A stretch of 36,850 nucleotides of DNA from Smittium mucronatum (GCA_001953115.1 LSSL01000176.1:1-36850), one strand, 5' to 3'; numbered from the stretch's first letter, positions 23,535-32,507 are shown. Numbers and translations: made by a program. The notes: generated by a model from the letters alone, not told the origin.

Positions 23535-23885
23535 GGTCGTCTAGAAGTCCAGCGTTCGACAGTCAGACGGATCTCAGCGTCTAACAGCTATTTGTAGGAA
23601 AGCCATGTCAATCAAACCCACGTTTGGGTAGGAGCCTAATTTTATTAATCCTGTTAGAAGTAGGCTCTGTCTAGGAGCTCAGTAGATTCAATGAACTATA
23701 GTTTTTTGACAAGTGGCTTAATTCTTGGCTGCACGTAACCTCAGCCATCCAGCCTACTTGAAGCAATGCCAGGGTATTATTTGGTGGTTGGTAGATTGAA
23801 CCCTTTTCCCGTAGGTCCGCAGCCGGTAGATCGGCAGAGGAGCTTATTGTAGTTGGGATAATAGACTTTTCTATACGTCTTTTTC
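23535..23885 (-). repeat. head-to-head repeat pair, left copy
   Basis: A less AT-rich block whose reverse complement aligns with 24025-24360. Shared stretches include CAATAAG.TCCTC.GC, GGACCTACGG and ATTGCTTCAA.TAGGCTG.ATG.CTGAG. On the - strand it lies in an open frame (23895-23671) with ISSSADLPAADLRE and LLQVGWMAE. The same frame in the other copy reads ISSSAGILGVDLRK and LLQIG.MTE. That suggests a coding ancestor, likely from a mobile element I cannot name. It is not a functional gene as it stands. Confidence 0.65.
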
Positions 23886-24024
23886 TTTTTTTCACATTTT
23901 TTTAGTATTTTTTTTAACTATTTAATCTTAATATAAAAATCAGTGATACAAAAAATAAATAAATACACAAGTGGCCTAGAGGTAGGAATTTGGGCCAGTA
24001 ATGGGTCTAATTAAAAGGCTTTGA

Positions 24025-24360
24025 GAAAATATTAATTACCGAAATGCAATAAGTTCCTCCGCAGGAATACTTGGTGTGGACCTACGGAAAATCGGTGTAA
24101 TTTAATTACCGAAAGACCCCATGAAATTGCTTCAAATAGGCTGAATGACTGAGGCTAATAACACTCATGAATTAAGATCGATGCCTATAAGCAAAAGTTC
24201 ACTGAATTTTAGAGTTCCTGTTTAGATTCTACATCTAATAGAATTGATAAAAGATTGGATATCTTTTTAAAGATGAGCGGGGGTACTGATAGAAGCGGTT
24301 ATCCCATGAATGGCCGCTAGACTTGTGGCTCGCCTGGGTGTTCAAAGCAGAGTTTGTTTA
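24025..24360 (+). repeat. head-to-head repeat pair, right copy
   Basis: The inverted partner of 23535-23885, roughly 70% alike by eye in the central 150 bp and weaker outward. The frame shared with the left copy is broken here by two stops (after GVI and after LLQIG). A box-A-like TGGCCTAGAGG (23972-23982) lies about 50 bp before it, but no matching B box was found, so a tRNA or tRNA-derived SINE is not supported. Confidence 0.65.
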
Positions 24361-24560
24361 TAGAACATGTATATAATGTACAATCTGGTCGGTTCCTCTG
24401 GTTTATGGGTGAATCCCTTCGTGAATCGCATTATTCCAAATCTGCACACACTGATATCATTATTTTTTACTAAGAATAACACAACATGTTGTGGGATTTT
24501 AAAATAATAAACTTTTAAAAGTTCAAAATTTAACCATCTAAATTAAAATGTGATATTTCA

Positions 24561-24886
24561 CTCTATGGAGTTGTGCTCAGCAGTTAAAAGACCTTTAGGA
24601 TAAAAAAAATTCATAGTTTTAATTTGAATTTCAATAAAAAAAATTGAATATATCAATGACTAGATAGATCAGGTAAAATTTTTTGTCCTATACTAGAAAT
24701 AAATAGACGAGATCTCCTTCGACATATTTCCCAAATATAATTTAAACGTAAAGCTTGGTATTCAAGGAATTGTTTTTGAGAGCTAAAAATTATCTACTTG
24801 TGTATCTCACAATCCTTGAACTCTTGATTTGCGATTTTTTAGTATCGTGAAATGGAATTTTTTTTAATTTTATCGACTTGAAAACT
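24561..24886 (+). repeat. duplicated contig-end sequence, left copy
   Basis: 326 bp that reappear almost unchanged at 25302-25626; I count about four differences, for example AGATAGATC versus AGACAGATC. It ends exactly where the Ns start. A matching copy starts exactly where they stop, as expected if two overlapping contig ends were scaffolded without merging. Confidence 0.9.
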
Positions 24887-25301
24887 NNNNNNNNNNNNNN
24901 NNNNNNNNNNNNNNNNNNNNNNNNNNNNNNNNNNNNNNNNNNNNNNNNNNNNNNNNNNNNNNNNNNNNNNNNNNNNNNNNNNNNNNNNNNNNNNNNNNNN
25001 NNNNNNNNNNNNNNNNNNNNNNNNNNNNNNNNNNNNNNNNNNNNNNNNNNNNNNNNNNNNNNNNNNNNNNNNNNNNNNNNNNNNNNNNNNNNNNNNNNNN
25101 NNNNNNNNNNNNNNNNNNNNNNNNNNNNNNNNNNNNNNNNNNNNNNNNNNNNNNNNNNNNNNNNNNNNNNNNNNNNNNNNNNNNNNNNNNNNNNNNNNNN
25201 NNNNNNNNNNNNNNNNNNNNNNNNNNNNNNNNNNNNNNNNNNNNNNNNNNNNNNNNNNNNNNNNNNNNNNNNNNNNNNNNNNNNNNNNNNNNNNNNNNNN
25301 N
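24887..25301. other. assembly gap (415 N)
   Basis: A run of Ns. Frames predicted across it are meaningless. Because the flanks duplicate each other end to end, the real gap may have no length at all. Confidence 0.98.
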
Positions 25302-25626
25302 CTCTATGGAGTTGTGCTCAGCAGTTAAAAGACCTTTAGGATAAAAAAAATTCATAGTTTTAATTTGAATTTCAATAAAAAAATTGAATATATCAATGAC
25401 TAGACAGATCAGGTAAAATTTTTTGTCCTATACTAGAAATAAATAGACGAGATCTCCTTCGACATATTTCCCAAATATAATTTAAACGTAAAGCTTGGTA
25501 TTCGAAGAATTGTTTTTGAGAGCTAAAAATTATCTACTTGTGTATCTCACAATCCGTGAACTCTTGATTTGCGATTTTTTAGTATCGTGAAATGGAATTT
25601 TTTTTAATTTTATCGACTTGAAAACT
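25302..25626 (+). repeat. duplicated contig-end sequence, right copy
   Basis: Second copy of 24561-24886, beginning at the first base after the Ns with CTCTATGGAG and ending at GACTTGAAAACT. The sequence after it (CACTTTTTTC...) is unique and would be the true continuation of the left contig. Confidence 0.9.
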
Positions 25627-26580
25627 CACTTTTTTCAACGCTCTAATATCCTATTAAAAATCGAACTTTCATCTATTAAAGATCATTTTAAATCGTACTA
25701 AACCAGTAAAAACAAAAAAGAAAAGAAAGAAATGTTCAATATTCAGGAAGTAAACGGTATTTAATGATTTAATTTCACATAAAATTCTTTATATTAAAAT
25801 ATTATTGTTATAAAATGAGTAAAGGAGAACAATATCTGGAAAAATGAAAGCTAAGTCAATCTCTGAGAAGGTTAGTATACTGAACTTTCCATAAATGAAA
25901 AAACTATAAATACCGTTACCATAATCAAAGGTTTTAATGAAAACAAAATAGTACACATAAAAATGATCTTGAATAATTTTGGGGAAGCAAATAGGATAAC
26001 ATCTAAATCTGGTGCAAGTAACTCTTAAGTCGAAGTACCTTAAATTATTATTATTGTGGAAAATTCGTTAAGAGACTGGATAAATGAGCAGTTAGAAAAA
26101 AAGCTTTGTCAAAACATATTTTCCCAAAGAAAAATTAAAATGTTTTTGTGAGCCTATAGAAAATTTTCCCAGAGGAGACTGAAACATATTTTAACTCAAA
26201 AAAAACTGCTGTTTTAGAATTTTTAAGAAAAGAAAAGGATTTTATAATGTGATATTCTCTTGATAATCAGCTATATCCGATGGAAAATTGGTAAAAAACT
26301 TTCCAGATAAGCTTAACAGGATTATTAACGATGTAAATTAACTTTTAGGCCAAGTGGGTATCTTTCTTTTTTTTTTTGATTTTTTTTTAATAATTAATTT
26401 TTTGAGTTTTTTAACTTTAATGAAAATTGATACCATTGGAAAAGAATGCCTTCCAGAACATTCGTTTCAATTGGCTACCTTTGCAATAAGTGTACATTTC
26501 TAAAAAAATATTTTTCAGAATACTAAATCGAGTCAATCGAATTATTTATTTTTACATCTAATAAAAATATAATATCAATA
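25627..26580. other. unassigned region with protein-like scraps
   Basis: Short runs such as KTAVLEFLRKEKDFIM (about 26199-26250, +) hint at old coding DNA, but stops intervene and no family was recognised. No RNA gene seen. Confidence 0.4.
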
Positions 26581-26600
26581 CGGGATAGCTAAAATGATCC
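26581..26600 (+). repeat. candidate left terminal inverted repeat
   Basis: CGGGATAGCTAAAATGATCC. It pairs imperfectly with the reverse complement of 28034-28060. The DNA just inside it (26610-26680) recurs at 35434-35490. Confidence 0.4.
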
Positions 26601-26977
26601 TAAACCCGTTTACCGCGAAATAAGGTTTATATTGAACTAAAGGCGTTTTTTTGATAAATCTAGGTGTTTTCAAATAAAAATATTTGGATGAAAAAAATCT
26701 AATATTTCGAAATAACGCGATTCGCTAAAAAAAATTTAATTTATTGATTACCTTTATTAAATATTTATAATTAGTTCGGCTTGATTTATAAATTTTAATT
26801 GGTTTAAAGTAAAATTTATCAAAAAAGTGTCTTGATTTTTGCAAAGCAGTTTTTTATTAATATAATATTTTAATAGCTCCGAGAAGTTTAATTGTTCTAA
26901 TTTTCTTAAATTTTGAATAAAAATTTAAAAAAAGATAGTATACCTTGATACAATTTTTGTAAAAAAAAATTGGAATA

Positions 26978-27973
26978 ATGCCAAGCTTAAATTTTCAAAG
27001 ACTTTTATCAAGAACTGAAGATATCGATGATTATTTCAAAGACAATTAAATCTTTGAAAATACTTTCGAAATTGATCATACATACACAGATTATTACTTT
27101 GGCCAATTATTCGAGGATGGTCTAAAAAAATTAACATGTTTAAATTTATTCTCATTTAACAGACTATTATCCTTGATAAATTCTGATTTATCCAGTATGA
27201 GAAGAATAAAAGTAAAAAAGCTAAAATTTTCAATAAAAGACCCTTTGTTCTTTTTTTAAAAATATCTAAGAGTTTATCCAGTATATTATTCATTCGGATT
27301 ATCATTCTTCATGAGCTCTGGATTCGCTTAGAGATTAATATCAAGATTAACTTAAGTGATAAAAAACACTATGAAAAAATATTTAATTATTCAAATTAAA
27401 AAACAAAGATCAATCAATTATGGGACTTTCTTTTTCTATCTATACAGATGTTGCTTTTGTTTTTAATTCATCAATTCGAAAATTTTCAAGGTTTACAGCC
27501 AATTTCAGAGATGCTAAAACCTTTTTCATCAAAAAAAAATTGTAAATAATATGTTAAAAGGGAGCTCATTCACTTCCCAAATGACAGGGTAAAAATTATA
27601 GGATGTATTAAATATTGCTCCATACACGACCTAATCATATTCCTTAGTCAAATAGGTAAAATATATATATATATATATATATCTTAAAAAATGCCAAGAA
27701 AAATATAGCAGATTGGCCACAATACTGTTAATAATCGCATATTTGGGATATATTGGTGTGTATAGGTATTTTCCAACAGTTTTACCAATAAAAGATGAAA
27801 ATTTATACTAATTCGATTATAATTACAATTAAAAATTAGCTTCGGTGAGAATAATTTGCGAAAATTATTATGGACGTCATAAACAGCTTTGTGGGGCTGC
27901 CGGACTGAAAATCAGGATAAATTTATACTTAAACGAAGATATTCACGATACCTGCATTTTTCTAACTAATTAA
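26978..27973 (+). pseudogene. IS5/Harbinger-type DDE transposase remnant
   Basis: From ATG 26978 to TAA 27973 is 331 codons, the usual size for this group. First and last parts share one frame, but four or more in-frame stops and compensating frameshifts break it. The N-terminal part reads MPSLNFQRLLSRTEDIDDYF. A helix-turn-helix of the HTH_Tnp_4 type follows at about 27240-27335: FSIKDPLFF, stop, KYLRVYPVYYSFGLSFFMSS. The first catalytic Asp is probably in YTDVAFV (27447-27449, shifted frame), followed by KTFFIK. Next comes AYLGYIGVYRYFPTVLPIKD (about 27738-27797), where the expected D.GY has Tyr instead of Asp. The C-terminal LASVRIICENYYGRHKQL holds the likely catalytic Glu (27860-27862), followed by LNEDIHDTC. 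Inactive. The family call rests on motif order and spacing, not a database match. Confidence 0.65.
27660..27682. repeat. (AT)n microsatellite
   Basis: About 11 AT units inside the decayed transposase gene, in the stretch between the first catalytic region and the conserved C-terminal part. Confidence 0.9.
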
Positions 27974-28033
27974 AATCTTGTGTTTCTTCCGTTAATTAGT
28001 TTGAGCACATATAATAATAGTAATTAAATATTT

Positions 28034-28060
28034 GATCATTTTGGTTTTAGTTAGCTACCA
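28034..28060 (-). repeat. candidate right terminal inverted repeat
   Basis: On the - strand this reads GGTAGCTA, a nine-base interruption, then AAAATGATC, mirroring 26582-26600. Weak on its own; its position 61 bp after the transposase stop adds support. Confidence 0.35.
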
Positions 28061-28118
28061 TTATTATTTATACCATAATTAATCGAGCTTTAAGAAATAA
28101 AAAAAAACTATCATTAAA

Positions 28119-28250
28119 CGAGAGGAGACATACTAAGTGATATCATCTTTATTATGTAATGTCGATATATACCACCAATAAAATAGAAATAAAAAAGCTT
28201 CAAAAAAATAATAATTTAAAAGCTGTGTGGTACACATTTGTGTACATTTA
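28119..28250 (+). repeat. DIRS inverted terminal repeat, left
   Basis: Aligns with the reverse complement of 32361-32490. Shared blocks are GAGGA.ACATA(C/T)TAAGTG, ATCATCTTTATTATGTAAT, CCAATAAAAT, AAATAAAAAAGCTTCAAAAAA and TGTGTACATT. A further 42 bp outside it (28077-28118) has no partner at the right end but is copied in the internal complementary region. Confidence 0.9.
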
Positions 28251-28292
28251 TAATCTTTTGGAAAAGATAAAATAGTAGGGTGGTGTGGGCTG

Positions 28293-28396
28293 GACTTAAT
28301 ACGTCTCCTCTTCTTTAATAACAAAAATTAATCTTGGTTCTTAAAGCTCGATTAATTGTATTATTATTCCTCGGAGAGGAGAAATATTAAGTCACT
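28293..28396 (-). repeat. DIRS internal complementary region
   Basis: Two abutting parts. 28293-28357 is the reverse complement of the left end (28077-28140), with 20 exact bases at 28338-28357 against 28077-28096. 28358-28396 is the reverse complement of the right end (about 32470-32507; shared ACTTAATAT and CCTCTCC.AGGAA). Read on the - strand it therefore reproduces right end plus left end joined, which is the template thought to align the ends during circle formation. Confidence 0.88.
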
Positions 28397-28409
28397 TCAG
28401 AAATAAAAT

Positions 28410-29193
28410 TTATTCAGGAATACTGTCGTTATCCTGTCTTGATAGAAGATAAAATGAATCAAATATTCCTTAGCTGAACCAAAATGCGTGAGATAATATC
28501 TGTTCAGACGGTATTCCTGCTTTTACAACTAAAGTTGAGCCAATAGCTCTGGTCTTCGGCATAGGTTTGTTTGGTGGTATAATTATTAATTTAGATAATT
28601 TTTGTACATATCGGGTGATACTATCTATAGAAATATGGCGTTCATGGTCCCTTTTATGCTTTAATAGTCTGTTGACGTAGATTCTGAAATAGCTATCACG
28701 TAACTTTGGTCATTTTGAGATGGCTATTCTTGTCTTATATTCCTTATAAGTCAATTTCGATTATAATATCCGATCGCTGTGAGCTTATATTATACAATTT
28801 GTTTTATAGGTTTCTCTTTTCTTTTTTCCTTTGGAGCTACTGCTTTAAGTATAACCTGACCCTGTTTTAAAACGGTGCATACTTCATCAATTTTATAAAT
28901 ATCACTGACTTTTATAAATCCAGTTCTAGCAAGTAGCCATGCTAATTTCGTGTCTAAAAGTTCTTTATCGAGCTTATTAGTTGATCCTCATGATTCCATG
29001 GTCACAATAATTAATTATATATCTATAATTAATTTAGTATAAGAAACCAATGTCATTTCATCTGATTCTTCGAGGAATTCTTTTAAAATAAGGTATTCGG
29101 ATATCGTTGCGGGAACCTGAGCCAAATTGTTATGGCCGACTTGTAGGCTCTTATTGTGCTAGTTTTCCAATTTTCAATCTCCAACGACTCGGC
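28410..29193 (-). pseudogene. DIRS tyrosine recombinase remnant
   Basis: The enzyme that would integrate the circular copy. Recognisable parts, from the N-terminus: SLEIENWKTSTIRAYKSAI (29193-29130), a core-binding segment; KLAWLLARTGFIKVSDIYKI (about 28950-28890), holding the first catalytic box; SIDSITRYVQKL (near 28600); PMPKTRAIGST with the second box arginine (28548-28550); SHAFW with the histidine (28488-28490); and SFYLLSRQ with the nucleophilic tyrosine (28449-28451), ending at TAA 28410. The first-box arginine appears as lysine (GFIKVSD where GFLR.SD is usual). Stops fall after NTLF, after KQIV and within FS-GIF. It is the last gene of the element, just before the internal complementary region. 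Confidence 0.82.
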
Positions 29194-29254
29194 TAAAAAT
29201 TTTATTGTATCCAAAGCTGATATGGAATTGAAAGATCTTTAGATATCTTTCAAT

Positions 29255-29625
29255 TTAGTAATTTTCTCTGAATTTTGCTTTACCTATGATCTCTTTCGAT
29301 TCTCCTCTTTTTATTGAACAATATTTCTGAATCATATTCGTTGAGATCATGTGCTTTGATGGAACACCGCTGATATTCCACACCAAAAATATCCTATTCT
29401 TGTTATTCTTCAGCGTTGATTTTCTGCCTTTCTCATCCGGTATTATTGATTTTGAAGGTATGATCATTGGAGAACCCATAGTCATATTTGATACTGTTGG
29501 AAAAAATGTTGCCAATTTATAAAATTTTGTTATCATAGTCACTGTTACCCTCTCTAGAGCTACTTTCTGCAATAATTGGCGAATCAAATTCCATGGTAGG
29601 AAGCAGTATGGGTTCTTTCATATCT
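29255..29625 (-). pseudogene. DIRS adenine-methyltransferase domain remnant
   Basis: Follows RNase H, as in DIRS polyproteins. Reads LPWNLIRQLLQKVALERVTV, where the family has an NPPW motif before a conserved helix, then TKFYKLATFFP, a PMIIPS stretch and FLVWNISG. The open part runs 29587-29255. The expected PPW has a Leu at its first Pro. In active elements this domain resembles Dam-type DNA adenine methyltransferases; its role in the life cycle is not established. Confidence 0.7.
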
Positions 29626-29632
29626 TCTAAGT

Positions 29633-30203
29633 CTAGAAGAGAGAATTTTGAGCCACTGCAGCTGGATCCTTGTTCCAACTGTAGTGTTTTTTTACTTTTG
29701 TATTCTTGTGTGATGCAAATAGATCGATGTCGCGTGGACCATAATTTTTCTGCAATTTTTTGAAGTTTTCAGTAGAAAATTCCCATTCAGTTTGCGCTGT
29801 AAGCTTGTTGAGAGCATCTTTTGGATTAGTTTCTGATGTTATATATGAAATTTTGGTCTTTTTCTTGTTCAAAAAAAATGCCTCCATATATCATTGGATA
29901 TCTGCATTGGTTCCTAGAAACTGCCCCGCCAAATTTCTTCACATAAGATATCGCTATTTTATTGTCTGATTATATTTGCACAGACTTTCCGATTATCTAT
30001 GGTATAAATAGCGTATTTTGAACTGTTATAATTTCCTTTTCTTTGATATTTTTTTGTTTTTCTATATGATTACAGTACCTTGTGCAGGATTTTGACACAA
30101 CTACTATTCCACAAGCATGTTCTCTGGAGTCTGTAAAAAGAACTATTTTCGGATTCTCTGGTAGACGGCATTTTCCATTCCATTTCTTGAACTGATATCT
30201 CAA
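29633..30203 (-). pseudogene. DIRS RNase H domain and connector remnant
   Basis: RNase H removes the RNA strand during reverse transcription. Seen in order: RYQFKKWNG, PKIVLFTDSREHACGIVVVS with the first catalytic aspartate in FTDS (30203-29997), SDNKIAISYVKKFGG in a shifted frame with another acidic site (about 29971-29927), then the connector with TNPKDALNKLTAQTEWEF and YGPRDIDLFASH, SWNKDPAAVAQNS (29881-29633). The IDLFASH..N and SW..DP.A blocks are diagnostic of DIRS-type polyproteins. At least two frame changes. Confidence 0.85.
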
Positions 30204-30329
30204 GAAAATTATGTTCTTTTTGGAATTGTTGTTAATTTATATTACTGATTTTCCGGATTTTTTCAATTTTAGAGTTGTGTTATTCATCTCCAGTAATCTG
30301 CGTAACATTAGTCTTCCTGTAAGCATTAC

Positions 30330-31480
30330 AACTTACATCGCTTGTGCTTTCCCAATGAATGATGATAAGTTCCGAATTGTTTTTTTCCCGTATCTTAGAT
30401 GTTTTTCAGCCTCTTTTCTTAAATCTATGATCATTGTTTGAGTTAACTTGAGTTGCATTGATATGGTATTTATTATCATCCCGAGATTTTTGATCAATCT
30501 TGTCGGGATTAAAGATATCTTGGTCAACTTTATCCTGTATCCTAATTCTTTCATCTTGTTTAATACTAGGTCTATATTCAATTTCCATTCCATTTTTGAT
30601 TTTTCCGATATTATTTGGGCGTCTAAATGAGCTGCATTGCGTATTCTCTTTTTTTCTGATCGTGTTACAACCGGTCTGAGGATCTTGGTAAATTTGATGG
30701 GGCTTAATTACAGACCAAATTGTGTACTCTGGATTGAAATAGGCTGTCTTTCCATGTAAATCTTAGATATTTTCGGCGATAATTTTGTATAATTATTTTT
30801 ATGGACGCATATTTTAATTCTGAAGAAGTCATATAGTCTTTCATTAATATAAGCTTGCATGTTGAGCTTAGTGACTCTATTATGAAGTTATTTTCTCTTA
30901 TATATCCGATTAATTTTCTCAAATATAATGCCGGGCTTAAGTTTCCGGTCTTTTTTGGGACATTGAAAAGGTTGCTGTAGAAACTTTTTGATCCATCTTT
31001 TACTTCTTCTATAGATTTTTTTGAAAATAGCGATGACATTTCCTTTTTTTTATCTTGCTTTCTTCCTTGAATATCTTTCTCTTTCATCTGCACAGATGAG
31101 ATGTAAGTGGAGGAATGTATTTCAAATGTTATTTTGGGATCTCCCGCACTGTCTAAAGGGCGGCACGGGGCGCCGCAGGCCGTATTTTGTAGGGTAATTG
31201 AGGGGGAAATGTGAGTTTTTTGTGGAAGGAACTCTGGTCAATTTTATGGAGAAATTGTTGAGTTTTATCTCGGAATTTCGGATCCTCTGGATTTCCCTCA
31301 ACGTGTCCAAATTTTTGAAAGGTATTTTGAAGCGTTTATCCATTACTTTTCTGACCCATAAATTTTTATTTAATCTGCCCCACACCTTTCTAAAGATTGA
31401 TATTCACCCTATCACTGGGATAGATTCCAAATATATTGGGGCGCCCTCCCCTTAACTTTTTTCCAAAAATTTTGGTATTT
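30330..31480 (-). pseudogene. DIRS reverse transcriptase remnant
   Basis: Copies element RNA into DNA. N-terminal part RLNKNLWVRKVMDKRFKIPF (about 31380-31315) is followed by IEEVKDGSKSFYSNLFNVPK (about 31010-30955), ALYLRKLIGYI, DYMTSSELKYASIKI (motif A), KYLRFTW, then in another frame KILRPVV, NAAHLDAQIIS (motif C), LNKMKELGYRIKLTKISLIP, NLGMIINTI and SSFIGKAQAM (ending about 30333). Motif A, normally SLDLKDA, reads SSELKYA, and motif C, normally YLDD, reads HLDA. Three catalytic or near-catalytic acidic residues are thus lost, besides frameshifts. The 100-bp patch near 31141-31185 is unusually GC-rich for this window. Confidence 0.88.
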
Positions 31481-31577
31481 TGGGGTTTTTTTGAAGGTCC
31501 GTAATTGTATTGTTCATTTCGAGCTTGGGAATTTAACGCCGTTGCAGGGGAAAAGCTTGACACTTACCGATGCACTG

Positions 31578-32291
31578 TTAAAAGGGCTTTCTATATCCAG
31601 TTTTTTTGAACCTTCTTTCTGTATTTTTACTCATCAAGATTGTTTCTAACTTTTCTTGTTCAACTAATGCTTTATTTTGCGATTCAGAAATTTTTGGTGC
31701 CTTTTATTGGATATATATAGTCTTTTAAAGGTTATCTATTCTATTATGATTGACCTTGAATGATAAATATGAGACCAATAAACTAATAATTTATGCGAGC
31801 TTAATTCCTCCTCTTTTTCTGTTTTTGTGTCTGGATAGTTTTTGATCCAATTATTTACAAAATAATCAATCGTTTTAGTTATATTTGCAAGAGAAGCTTG
31901 AATCCCATATAATTGAGATTACAACTTCCTAAAATTACTTGAAGCAGAATTTCTTTATTGGGGTGGGGAATATTTTACACCTGTTACCCTTGGATACTCT
32001 TAAATGACATCTTTACGTTTCTCTTCTATCAATGGGCTTCGGAAGAAATCTTCACGTGTTTCTGAACGGTTTCTAAAAGCTCAGTGTATGCTCTAAACTC
32101 TGTCATAGGTGCTTTTTTATATATATATACGGATCTTCCGGGGTATATTCAGGTATTATATTGTCGTTTTCTACCTGTTGTGCTTGTTGCTGTATTTCCA
32201 TAAACAGCTGGTCAACTTTTTTGCTTAAATTCTTGATTATTTTGATAACTTCTAAATCCAAAATTGTTTTAAATGGTCTTATGTGATCAAT
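31578..32291 (-). pseudogene. DIRS gag-like ORF1 remnant
   Basis: First gene of the element, encoding the presumed structural protein. Starting near 32291 it reads LDLEVIKIIKNLSKKVDQLF and EYTPEDPYIYIKK, the first part probably a coiled coil. A frame change gives TEFRAYTELLETVQKH; another gives EDFFRSPLIEEKRKDVI, stop, EYPRVTGVKYSPPQ. The next frame has LYGIQASLANITKTIDYFV (about 31918-31860). The end reads PKISESQNKALVEQEKLETI and TERRFKKTGYRKPF, stop at 31578. The EDFFRSPL, SPPP-like and LYGIQ blocks resemble gag proteins I associate with DIRS elements of early-diverging fungi. Not functional. Confidence 0.75.
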
Positions 32292-32360
32292 TTTTTAATT
32301 AATTTTTTCTACTTGCTTCCTAAGATGATATTTTACCTTTGCAGTAAAAAAAATGATGAT

Positions 32361-32490
32361 GAATGTACACAAATTTGTAACACATAGCTTTTAAATTTGA
32401 AGCTTTTTTGAAGCTTTTTTATTTTTATTTTATTGGTCGTAACTTTCTGTATTACATAATAAAGATGATGACACTTAATATGTATCCTCT
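32361..32490 (-). repeat. DIRS inverted terminal repeat, right
   Basis: Partner of 28119-28250; this is the 5' end of the element as transcribed. Differences from the left copy are scattered substitutions plus a short duplication of AGCTTTTTTGA. Confidence 0.9.
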
Positions 32491-32507
32491 CCTAGGAATT
32501 ATTATTA

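Larger units (their letters stand above)
26581..28060 (+). mobile_element. decayed IS5/Harbinger-type DNA transposon
   Basis: About 1.48 kb bounded by candidate imperfect terminal inverted repeats. The left end reads GGGATAGCTAAAATGATCC (26582-26600). Read on the - strand, the right end is GGTAGCTA, a short insertion, then AAAATGATC (28060-28034). Between them lies one transposase remnant on the + strand (26978-27973). Size and single-gene layout suit the ISL2EU/PIF-Harbinger group. The target duplication is not clear. A DIRS element begins only 17 bp beyond the right end. Confidence 0.5.
28077..32507 (-). mobile_element. DIRS-like tyrosine-recombinase retrotransposon
   Basis: About 4.43 kb, read on the - strand: gag, reverse transcriptase, RNase H, methyltransferase, tyrosine recombinase. 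DIRS elements replicate through a circular DNA joined by the recombinase rather than by a DDE integrase. Inverted terminal repeats of about 130 bp lie at 28119-28250 and 32361-32490. Just inside the left repeat, 28293-28396 is complementary to both outer ends in tandem, the internal complementary region typical of this group. The two outer edges were placed from that match: AATTAATCGAG starts at 28077 and ATTATTATTA ends near 32507. All protein parts carry frameshifts or stops and several catalytic residues are changed, so the copy is not autonomous. DIRS elements make no target duplication, and none is apparent. Confidence 0.92.

Noticed and set aside
23966..24065. tRNA-derived SINE suggested by TGGCCTAGAGG
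   Set aside because: No B box follows within 30-60 bp and no poly(A) or target duplication flanks it.
24870..25355. Long open frames across the assembly gap on both strands
   Set aside because: They consist almost entirely of Ns.
26978..27973. Alternative genetic code in which TAA/TAG encode glutamine
   Set aside because: The intact reductase gene uses CAA/CAG for Gln and ends at TAG at the family's usual length. The internal stops are confined to mobile-element remnants that also carry frameshifts.
28133..28324. 63-codon - strand frame at the DIRS left end
   Set aside because: It lies entirely in the terminal repeat and internal complementary region. Its sequence is fixed by repeat complementarity and it has no protein features.
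29760..31455. Several + strand frames within the DIRS element (29760, 30211, 30448, 31198)
   Set aside because: They are shadows of the - strand gag, RT and RNase H remnants, and their translations are Phe/Ile-rich without motifs.
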